Shown here piece by piece: positions 1-5,682 of a stretch of DNA of 8,181 bases. Source of the stretch: Spirochaetia bacterium (GTDB lineage: Bacteria; Spirochaetota; Leptospiria; Leptospirales; Leptonemataceae); NCBI GenBank assembly GCA_029880625.1, contig JAOUOA010000099.1, positions 1-8,181 on the forward strand, in the 5' to 3' direction. The notes beneath the pieces were generated by a model. That model searched no databases and had not been told where the DNA came from. It worked only from the letters and a program-made list of their open reading frames with translations. A program made the translations under genes and the position numbers. Position 1 is the first letter of the stretch; each line of letters begins with the position of its first letter.

Positions 1-72
1 TACGAAGACAATCTGGACCCGGCATTAAAAGAGATAACAGATAAAATTAAAAATGCGGAAGCTCCGAAGTAG
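1..72 (+). CDS. C-terminal end of an unidentified protein (partial)
   Basis: Frame 1 is open from the window edge to a TAG at 70-72 and encodes the last 23 residues, YEDNLDPALKEI... ending ...NAEAPK. The stretch is charged, rich in Lys and Glu, and probably helical. It has no recognisable motif, so no function can be given. A strong terminator about 105 bp downstream, on the same strand and with no other gene between, supports this being the true 3' end of a transcription unit. The start lies outside the window. Confidence 0.6.
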   Translation, partial: YEDNLDPALKEITDKIKNAEAPK

Positions 73-90
73 TTCACGATGATGAATCAT

Positions 91-114
91 GCTGCAGACA
101 GAAAGGCCTGCAGC
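91..114 (+). repeat. Short inverted repeat downstream of the first gene
   Basis: GCTGCAG (91-97) is matched by CTGCAGC (108-114) across a 10-nt loop, giving a 7-bp GC-rich stem. Only three T residues follow (115-117), so it is a poor terminator by itself. It may be a 3'-end stabilising hairpin or chance, because CTGCAG is itself palindromic. Confidence 0.3.
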
Positions 115-177
115 TTTGCGTTTGATCTGAATTAAAAGAATCATTCTGCATTCTGCTAATAAAAGAATCGATCATAT

Positions 178-207
178 AAAGGGCCGAACTAAATGGCCCT
201 TTTTTTT
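178..207 (+). terminator. Rho-independent terminator
   Basis: AAAGGGCC (178-185) pairs perfectly with GGCCCTTT (195-202) across a 9-nt loop. An unbroken run of eight T residues covers 200-207. Stem, loop and T tract have the classic form of an intrinsic terminator on the + strand. It closes the unit whose last gene ends at 72 and separates it from the hydrolase gene starting at 304. Confidence 0.85.
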
Positions 208-269
208 CGTGTTATGATTTCTGAATCGAAATTATCCCTGTGATTGACAGACCACCCCCATTACTCTTC

Positions 270-298
270 TTGACAGAATACTGCTGCAATTGCAAATT
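270..298 (+). promoter_or_regulatory. Possible sigma70-type promoter of the hydrolase gene, with a palindrome
   Basis: A consensus -35 box TTGACA lies at 270-275. With a 17-bp spacer, the -10 position (293-298) reads CAAATT, which is a weak match. Transcription would then begin at or next to the ATG at 304, giving a leaderless or nearly leaderless message. That agrees with the absence of a Shine-Dalgarno sequence before this start. The spacer also contains the perfect 10-bp palindrome TGCAATTGCA (285-294), which could be an operator. A second TTGACA (244-249) has no good -10 partner. Confidence 0.3.
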
Positions 299-303
299 AC
301 ACC

Positions 304-1119
304 ATGCAGGATAAGCCAAAAAAGAGCGTTGTTAAAATCTTTAAAATCCTGATTTTCCCTGCAGTTCTGGTTGCTCTGCTTTTATATGCCATGTTTAACA
401 TTCAGGAAAAATTGATGTTTTACCCCGAAAAGCTTTCGGAGGATTTTCAGTTTACCTTTCCCTGGGAATTTGAAGAAATCAGTTTCCAGAATCACGGAGT
501 CAATCTCCATGCGCTTTTTTTTCCTGTAAAAAATCCCAGGGGATGCATCATTTATTTTCACGGAAATGCAGGCAGTCTACGCTCCTGGGGCTATGCAGCC
601 GATGATTTTATTCGAAGAGGATTTAATTTTTTTATTCTGGATTTTCGCGGATATGGAAAAAGCGGAGGATCCATTTCTGGAGAACAGATGCTTCATGACG
701 ATGCGGAACTTTTCTACAATGAAGCCGTGAAGCGATGCAGCGGACAGAAAATCATCATTTACGGACGTTCCATCGGATCGGGAGTTGCATCGTCTCTTGC
801 CCTTCGTCATACTCCGGATCTTTTAGTGCTGGAAACGCCGTATTCTTCGCTTCCGGATCTGGCCGTACACCATTTCCCATTCTTTCCAAAAGCGCTGGTC
901 AAATATCAGCTGAATGTAAAAGAAGATGTAAAAAAGCTGCAATGTCCTGTTGCGCTCATCCACGGAACTTACGATTCCGTCATTCCCCATTCCATGTCTC
1001 TTGAAATCTTTCAAAAAGATCAGAAAAATCAAAAACTGTTTATTATAGAAGGCGGCGGACACAACAATCTGACGGAGTTTAGCGAATTTCAAAAAGCTCT
1101 GGATTTGATTCTTCCATGA
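304..1119 (+). CDS. Membrane-anchored alpha/beta hydrolase (BEM46/ABHD13/YfhR-like)
   Basis: The protein has 271 residues. Residues 12-31 form a single hydrophobic N-terminal helix (KILIFPAVLVALLLYAMF) that probably anchors it in the inner membrane. An alpha/beta hydrolase domain follows, about residues 55-271. Visible landmarks are the oxyanion-loop motif HGNAGS (86-91), the strand and turn DFRGYGKSGG (113-122), the nucleophile elbow GRSIGSG with Ser156, the acid Asp224 in HGTYDSVIP, and the base His253 in GGGHNN. The triad is complete, so the enzyme should be active as a serine hydrolase, probably an esterase or lipase-like enzyme. The substrate cannot be read from the sequence. Length and motif order fit the BEM46/YfhR group. 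The ATG at 304 is the only ATG after the in-frame stop at 271-273. No good Shine-Dalgarno precedes it. The gene stands alone and faces the SUKH gene tail to tail. Confidence 0.9.
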   Translation: MQDKPKKSVVKIFKILIFPAVLVALLLYAMFNIQEKLMFYPEKLSEDFQFTFPWEFEEISFQNHGVNLHALFFPVKNPRGCIIYFHGNAGSLRSWGYAADDFIRRGFNFFILDFRGYGKSGGSISGEQMLHDDAELFYNEAVKRCSGQKIIIYGRSIGSGVASSLALRHTPDLLVLETPYSSLPDLAVHHFPFFPKALVKYQLNVKEDVKKLQCPVALIHGTYDSVIPHSMSLEIFQKDQKNQKLFIIEGGGHNNLTEFSEFQKALDLILP

Positions 1120-1136
1120 GAATGTGCGCGATTTTT

Positions 1137-1607
1137 TCAGTCATCTAAAAATCTCTGTACCGTATCCTGCCAGAATTCTTCAAGAGATGAATGTGAAATT
1201 TTCCAGTCTGCATTTTTTCGCTTTTTATTTTTTACGAAGGGAAATAAATAGGAATTATATGTCATGAAAACCCTGCCTTCAGGATTCAGGGCGCAGGCGA
1301 AATCATTTTTGTTTTCATTTCCCCAGGCAAATACAAGAAAATCATCCGGTCTTGTCGGATTGTCCGGAGGATTAAAAAGAACAATATCTTCAAAAAGTCC
1401 TGTATCGGGAGTTCCTGTCAGAACAAGAAAATCTTCGTTCTTTTTTTTAATTCTGAGAAATCCGAAATCTTCAATGCATTTTTTTAAAAGTGGCGGAAAG
1501 AAAATTCCAATTTCTTTTTCTGCTTCTACGATACAGCTTATATCGTTTAGGGGGCCGGAACAGGCGATGCGGGGATTTGAAATGATTTTTTCAAAGCTGT
1601 AGGTCAT
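1137..1607 (-). CDS. SUKH / SMI1-KNR4 domain protein
   Basis: The protein has 156 residues, is soluble, and has no signal peptide or membrane segment. The N-terminal part carries the SUKH hallmark: a helix with EAEKEIGIFFPPLLKKCIEDFGF (28-50, in which E..IG..FPP..K and DFG are the conserved elements). The second signature strand pair follows, DDFLVFAWGNENKNDFACAL (88-107). The end carries SLEEFWQDTV (141-150), typical of the last helix. In bacteria SUKH proteins often serve as immunity proteins against polymorphic or contact-dependent toxins; other members have cellular roles unrelated to toxins. No toxin gene adjoins this copy, so its role is open. The ATG at 1605-1607 lacks a convincing Shine-Dalgarno. 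The gene is convergent with the hydrolase (17 bp) and divergent from yjbQ. Confidence 0.75.
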   Translation of the reverse strand: MTYSFEKIISNPRIACSGPLNDISCIVEAEKEIGIFFPPLLKKCIEDFGFLRIKKKNEDFLVLTGTPDTGLFEDIVLFNPPDNPTRPDDFLVFAWGNENKNDFACALNPEGRVFMTYNSYLFPFVKNKKRKNADWKISHSSLEEFWQDTVQRFLDD

Positions 1608-1618
1608 GGAATTTACAT

Positions 1619-1632
1619 AATTCAGCTGAATT
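1619..1632. promoter_or_regulatory. Perfect 14-bp palindrome between divergent genes (candidate operator)
   Basis: AATTCAGCTGAATT reads identically on both strands. It sits within the 76-bp gap between the SUKH start (1607, -) and the yjbQ start (1684, +), about 12 bp upstream of the SUKH start and 51 bp upstream of yjbQ. That position suits a dimeric regulator acting on one or both genes. The function is inferred only from symmetry and location. Confidence 0.35.
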
Positions 1633-1649
1633 TAATATCTTAAAGATTA

Positions 1650-1675
1650 TTGACAGAATCAATTTTTATAAAAGG
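1650..1675 (+). promoter_or_regulatory. -35-like box and ribosome binding site of yjbQ
   Basis: TTGACA occurs at 1650-1655, inside the 10-mer TTGACAGAAT that also occurs upstream of the hydrolase gene (270-279). The matching -10 box is not clear: TATAAA at 1667-1672 is too close (11 bp), and TATAAT at 1678-1683 is too far (22 bp) and abuts the start codon. AAAAGG at 1670-1675 is a reasonable Shine-Dalgarno, eight bases before the ATG, and supports that start. Confidence 0.35.
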
Positions 1676-1683
1676 CATATAAT

Positions 1684-2121
1684 ATGAAGTCATTTCATCA
1701 AATCATTTTTCAAAAAACACAGAAAAATTTTGAAATTATCGACATAACAGAATCGATCCGCAATGCTGTTCAAGTATCCGGAATCCAGACAGGAATCGTT
1801 TCCGTCTCTTCTCTTCATACTACTACAGCTGTATTTATAAATGAATTTGAATCGAGGCTCTTACAGGATATTGAAACATTTTTCAAGAAACTTGCTCCGC
1901 CGGGACAAAACTATCTCCATGATGACATCCAACTGCGCGACTGTCCAGCCGACGAACCGGAAAATGCACATTCCCATCTTATGGCCATGATGTTCGGAAA
2001 CAGCGAATCTGTTGCTTTAAATGAAAGTAAACTGATTCTTGGACAGTACCAGAGCATCATGCTTGTAGAACTGGACGGCCCGCGCAGCAGAAGTGTTTCC
2101 GTTCAGATTATGGGTCAGTAG
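1684..2121 (+). CDS. yjbQ: YjbQ / UPF0047 family protein (secondary thiamine-phosphate synthase type)
   Basis: The protein has 145 residues, the normal length for this compact single-domain family. Conserved blocks appear in order: SLHTTTAVFINE (43-54, His45 and Glu54), LHDD (78-81), NAHSHLMAMMFGNSES (94-109, with the paired His96 and His98), and GQYQSIMLVELDGPR (120-134). The His and Asp/Asn residues cluster in the trimer's putative metal or ligand pocket in known structures. E. coli YjbQ has been reported to have weak thiamine-phosphate synthase activity, and the annotation 'secondary thiamine-phosphate synthase' follows from that; the physiological role is still uncertain. It is cytosolic with no signal peptide. 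The ATG at 1684 has an AAAAGG ribosome site. The gene appears monocistronic; no thi genes are nearby. It converges with the histidine kinase gene across 98 bp. Confidence 0.9.
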   Translation: MKSFHQIIFQKTQKNFEIIDITESIRNAVQVSGIQTGIVSVSSLHTTTAVFINEFESRLLQDIETFFKKLAPPGQNYLHDDIQLRDCPADEPENAHSHLMAMMFGNSESVALNESKLILGQYQSIMLVELDGPRSRSVSVQIMGQ

Positions 2122-2219
2122 AAAAATGAAAGTCCCCTGAAGCAGCAGGGAAAGACCTCTGGTTATGTAAATCAATGAACTAAGATGGGTTTTGTTTGGC
2201 ATAAGAATTTTTTATACGA

Positions 2220-3536
2220 TCAGGTTATCATTTCTAATGATGGCTTTATATGTTTTTCTGCAGGATAGTAGGGTATTGTAAAAGTAAATGTGCTTCCATG
2301 ATTTTCGCCTGTATTGGATTCCACATGAATTTCGCCGTTCATCAGTTCAATGAGCTTTTTTGAAATGGCAAGTCCCAGTCCGGTACCCCCGTATTTTCTG
2401 TTGATTCCTGAATCTGCCTGAACAAAAGAATCAAATATTTCATCTATTTTGTCTGATTCGATTCCTATTCCGGTATCAGAAATTGAAAATTCAATCTTTT
2501 GCTGACTGAGAAGTTTTACATTTAAATGAATTTCTCCGCTTTCTGTAAATTTTACTGAATTGCTTACAAAATTTTCCAGAATTTGTTTTAAACGGTTTTC
2601 ATCGCCTTTGATAAAGTCTATATTTGAGAGAGAATAATGAAATGCGATGACTTTCTTCTTCTTGAGAATTAAAATATTTGCAATACTTTCAATGGATGCA
2701 AGAAGTTCTTCGAGAGAAAAATCAATCTTTGCAATTTTTAAGTATCCTTTCCCCAGTTTAGTAAAACTCAGAACATCGTTCACGAGCAGAAGTAAATCTT
2801 TTCCGCTTTTTGAAATGGCGTCAATAAACATTTTATTTTCTTCAGACATTTCGTTTTGTTTTATAATCGAAGTAAAACCAATAATTGAATTTAATGGAGT
2901 TCGAAGTTCGTGTGACATGGTGGCAAGAAAAATGGATTTTACCTGTTCTGATTTTTCAGCTTTTTCTTTAGCAAGAGACAGCTCTTTTGTTCTGCTCTGA
3001 ACTTTGTTTTCCAATTCATCATTATGTTTTTCCAGTTCTGATTCCAGTAAAAATTTATAGCGAAATGGAATATAGATAGTGGGTAAAATTGTAAAGAGCA
3101 TTAAAATGTAGAGAAGAGGATCTGTTTCGGGAGAAGGTACTATAAAGATAAAAATCAGGGATGCAGCAAGAGAATAAAGAGTATAAATATTGAGAGTTAT
3201 TAGCGAAAATAAACTTGCAGAACAAATTGCTGTCGAAATAATCAGGGACAGGTTATATTCAATGGAAAGATGATTTACATAAGCCAAAAATAAAAGGTGC
3301 TGTGTTGCAATTAAGTTTACAAAAAGAAGATAGATAGAACGGGCTTTAAAAGAATAATTTTTATATGACATATAAATAATGCCAGAATAAAGCAAGCTGA
3401 CCGCCGCTCTCTGGTAGAAAGGATCATAGGCACTATGAAATACATAATTTTGCAGAATGCCCCATGCCGGATAAAATATAAAACCGATGATCCCGATTAA
3501 ATACATAATCGTTTTTCGATTGATCTGAAGTCGCAT
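2220..3536 (-). CDS. Membrane-bound sensor histidine kinase (orphan)
   Basis: The protein has 438 residues. Residues 9-158 form about six hydrophobic helices (around 9-30, 42-58, 66-88, 94-117, 118-134, 138-158). They are joined by short loops with no periplasmic domain, and I cannot assign them to a named sensor family. A charged coiled coil (162-200) leads to the HisKA dimerisation helix with the H box ATMSHELRTPLNSIIGF (His209 is the phospho-acceptor). The catalytic domain has an N box around Asn322 and Asn326 (ENFVSNSVKFT), a G1 box DTGIGI (354-359), an F box FDSFVQAD (368-375) and a G2 box GGTGLGLAIS (383-392). All catalytic residues are present, so it should autophosphorylate and pass the phosphate to an aspartate on a partner. 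No receiver domain or response regulator gene lies in the window, so the partner is elsewhere. The ATG at 3536 lacks a good Shine-Dalgarno; Met11 is an alternative start. Confidence 0.9.
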   Translation of the reverse strand: MRLQINRKTIMYLIGIIGFIFYPAWGILQNYVFHSAYDPFYQRAAVSLLYSGIIYMSYKNYSFKARSIYLLFVNLIATQHLLFLAYVNHLSIEYNLSLIISTAICSASLFSLITLNIYTLYSLAASLIFIFIVPSPETDPLLYILMLFTILPTIYIPFRYKFLLESELEKHNDELENKVQSRTKELSLAKEKAEKSEQVKSIFLATMSHELRTPLNSIIGFTSIIKQNEMSEENKMFIDAISKSGKDLLLLVNDVLSFTKLGKGYLKIAKIDFSLEELLASIESIANILILKKKKVIAFHYSLSNIDFIKGDENRLKQILENFVSNSVKFTESGEIHLNVKLLSQQKIEFSISDTGIGIESDKIDEIFDSFVQADSGINRKYGGTGLGLAISKKLIELMNGEIHVESNTGENHGSTFTFTIPYYPAEKHIKPSLEMIT

Positions 3537-3550
3537 TTATTGAAGATTAA

Positions 3551-3593
3551 AAAATTAAATAATATTTTGTAAATTAAAATATTATTTAATTTT
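3551..3593. repeat. 18-bp perfect AT-only inverted repeat upstream of the kinase
   Basis: AAAATTAAATAATATTTT (3551-3568) is matched without mismatch by its reverse complement (3576-3593) across the 7-nt loop GTAAATT. It begins 14 bp upstream of the kinase start on -. Read on -, the stem ends in a run of six T residues (3549-3554), so it could act as a weak terminator for transcripts arriving from the channel gene. It could also act as an attenuator or a cruciform-type operator at the kinase promoter. Both arms contain only A and T. Confidence 0.6.
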
Positions 3594-3605
3594 CAGCTGA
3601 TTTTT

Positions 3606-3651
3606 AAAAATTCATATCATAATTCATTCAATACCGGAAGAATTATATGAA
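3606..3651 (-). terminator. Probable terminator of the lipoprotein-channel unit
   Basis: Read on -, TTCATATAATTC (complement of 3640-3651) pairs with GAATT (complement of 3621-3625) and ATATGAA (complement of 3611-3617). This gives 12 bp with a 3-nt bulge and a 14-nt loop. Five T residues follow (complement of 3606-3610). The hairpin starts 54 bp past the channel stop codon. The stem is AT-rich and therefore weak, which keeps confidence moderate. A run of nine A on + (3650-3658) gives further T residues ahead of the hairpin on -. Confidence 0.4.
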
Positions 3652-3704
3652 AAAAAAATATTAAAACATTCGCGTGAAATGATTTGTCTGAGAGGCTGCT
3701 GTAT

Positions 3705-5660
3705 TTACAGTTCATCTTCTGCTATAACAACCAGGGAATCGTTCTCATTAAGATTGTAGAGTGTATTTTTATCGGGGACCAATTTTACGCCGAAGTTTTT
3801 ATTTATATTTCCTGCATGAACCGCCTCGCGGATTCCGATGCAGATTTCCCCTCGCTTATTGGCCATGGCCAGAAGATCTCCAAATCGGATTTTCAAAGGA
3901 AGGTTTTCAAAATACAGAGAGGCTGGTTTCAGATAAATTTCCGATCCTTCCTCCTGAAAAAGCGTATCATAAACAGTTTTTACTCCCGATTCTTCACTGA
4001 TCTGCGCCAGCATATTGCTGACAAAGCGGTTCGAAATAATAAAGTCGTTGACTCCCGCTTTTGAAATCAGTTCCTGATTGTCCGAATCCATCACTTCCGT
4101 AATAAGTTTTGTGCGGCTGGACTGGTCTGGATGAGACTGAAAAATACTTCGTAAAAGAAGAAGAATGATAATGGTTTCCGAATCCGTTTTTTCTGCGCTG
4201 GAAGTTTCGCCGCTCTGGCTGAGGATTACAATATTATCGTGGCTGAACGGATTTAATGATTCCAGGACTTCACGGGAAAGCGGATTGGAATTGATTAAAT
4301 TTACTGTCAGTTTTCCGGAAAGTTCCTGCTTCAGATTTTCAATTTGAAGAATGATGTCCTGGGATGGTTTATTTACAACGATATCCACGGAAGAGTCGTC
4401 CCGCACATAATCCGAAAGCTGCTGGATAAAGATCAGGGCTTTTCGGTTCCATCCAAGAATTAGATTTTTTTCATGTTTGGGTTCAAGTTTGCCTTTTTTT
4501 AAAGGATATTTCTCCGGTTTAAGCACCGGCTTTTTTAAAAATTTTATTTTCGAATCGTCGTTTGCAAGAATCAGAATTTCATCTTCTGCTTCCATTTTGG
4601 TTTTCAAATCCGGATTGATTGTAATTTCGCCGCTGTTTTTTCGAATTCCCATGGGAATCCCGTCCTGGAAAAAATACTGAAGCTGCCAGAATTCTATGCC
4701 GCGCCAGTCCGCCTGGTAAAAATACATTTCCGAATCGTTAAAAGAAAGAATCTCATTGTAAACCACCGCCAGGCCGCTGGTGCGCGAAGTTTGGACAAGA
4801 ATTTTTGCAAGGATGTCTTCTGTATCGACCGCTTTGATTTCCTCGGGTGAAATCTGCTCTACGATACTGCGGTTTTTTTCTTCAAAAATTTCAGAGACGA
4901 TATTATGCTCGATAGTGTCATCTTTTGATGCGAAGACAGCAAGAACGGTTTTGATGACTTTTGCATCGCTTGCGGATTTATCTTCGGCTGAAGCAGAATC
5001 GGAACATCCAGCAAGAACTATGATGGATTTGCAGGATGATGCAGAAACACGCGCCAGATTGGACAGAAGCGAAGTATTGCCTGATCTTGTGATGATTCTC
5101 ATATTTCCCGGATTCGGAATTCTGGATTTAAGAGTTTCATCCATAAATTCCTTTTCCGTTTCGGAAAGGATCACGACAGCAGGGCTTTTTTCGCTTTCAT
5201 TGGCGATCATCAATTCCCGGATGATTTCAACAACACGTTCATTCCATCCCAGAATCAGCGTATGGCCGGTTTCCAGAACCTGCGAATGTCCCTGTTTGAG
5301 TTCAGCAAGCTTCTGATCCAGAGCTGTTGTAATGACGGCAATCAGCATGGAAAATAAAACAACGCCGGAAAGGCCTGCCAGAACTGCCGTAAACTTATAA
5401 AGCGCAGAAGTTGTAATATCCTGGGCCATATTTCCCGGATCGGTCAGCTGAAGAAAAGTAATGTAGATGTTGCGGACAATTGTCTGGAAGGCATCTGCCT
5501 CTTCGGGAAAATATAGAAAAAACACAGCCCGGATTCCGCCGATGACAGCAAGCGATGCAATAAAGCTCACTGCAAGACTGATAAAAATGGACGTTCCGCC
5601 TTTTGATATAAAATTATCAAATTTGTAGCGAAGGATCTGAATCAAACCCGCTTTTTTCAA
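3705..5660 (-). CDS. CASTOR/POLLUX-type ion channel with two RCK-like domains
   Basis: The protein has 651 residues. The N-terminus, RYKFDNFISKGG (11-22), is the typical entry sequence of the CASTOR/POLLUX (DMI1/SYM8) family. A first membrane helix covers about 24-50. A pore loop follows (60-79) with the filter region LTDPGNMA (72-79) in place of the potassium-channel TVGYG, and then a second helix (88-113). The rest is cytosolic and forms two similar halves, each opening with LILGWN (135-140 and 400-405). Each half later carries a related segment, SGLAVVYNEILSFNDSEMYF (295-314) and SGVKTVYDTLFQEEGSEIYL (558-577), as expected for tandem RCK domains forming a gating ring. Plant relatives are nuclear-envelope cation channels of symbiotic signalling, reported as calcium-regulated; ion selectivity here is unknown. 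The start is a TTG at 5658-5660 with GGGA 8 nt upstream. It lies 22 bp after the lipoprotein stop, which implies co-transcription. No ATG in this frame occurs before residue 78. Confidence 0.88.
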   Translation of the reverse strand: MKKAGLIQILRYKFDNFISKGGTSIFISLAVSFIASLAVIGGIRAVFFLYFPEEADAFQTIVRNIYITFLQLTDPGNMAQDITTSALYKFTAVLAGLSGVVLFSMLIAVITTALDQKLAELKQGHSQVLETGHTLILGWNERVVEIIRELMIANESEKSPAVVILSETEKEFMDETLKSRIPNPGNMRIITRSGNTSLLSNLARVSASSCKSIIVLAGCSDSASAEDKSASDAKVIKTVLAVFASKDDTIEHNIVSEIFEEKNRSIVEQISPEEIKAVDTEDILAKILVQTSRTSGLAVVYNEILSFNDSEMYFYQADWRGIEFWQLQYFFQDGIPMGIRKNSGEITINPDLKTKMEAEDEILILANDDSKIKFLKKPVLKPEKYPLKKGKLEPKHEKNLILGWNRKALIFIQQLSDYVRDDSSVDIVVNKPSQDIILQIENLKQELSGKLTVNLINSNPLSREVLESLNPFSHDNIVILSQSGETSSAEKTDSETIIILLLLRSIFQSHPDQSSRTKLITEVMDSDNQELISKAGVNDFIISNRFVSNMLAQISEESGVKTVYDTLFQEEGSEIYLKPASLYFENLPLKIRFGDLLAMANKRGEICIGIREAVHAGNINKNFGVKLVPDKNTLYNLNENDSLVVIAEDEL

Positions 5661-5682
5661 TCGTTTTATCCCGGGTTTAATT

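Noticed and set aside
1264..1602. 112-codon open frame on + opposite the SUKH gene
   Set aside because: The opposite strand carries clear SUKH motifs. This frame has no family resemblance and no suitable start signal.
1137..2121. Toxin-immunity or defence island reading of the SUKH gene and yjbQ
   Set aside because: YjbQ is a widespread metabolic family protein, and no toxin, nuclease, transposase or secretion gene is present. Two divergent genes do not make a system.
2133..2152. Hairpin CCCTG...CAGGG after yjbQ, considered as a terminator
   Set aside because: The stem is only five perfect base pairs and no T tract follows on either strand, so it does not meet the form of an intrinsic terminator.
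4780..5316. 178-codon open frame on + inside the channel gene
   Set aside because: It lies wholly antisense to the well-supported channel gene. Its Ser/Arg-rich translation is what an antisense shadow gives, and it has no ribosome site or family motif.
2220..5660. Kinase and channel as a single signalling operon
   Set aside because: They share a strand, but 168 bp with a terminator-like hairpin and a strong inverted repeat separate them, so independent transcription is more likely.
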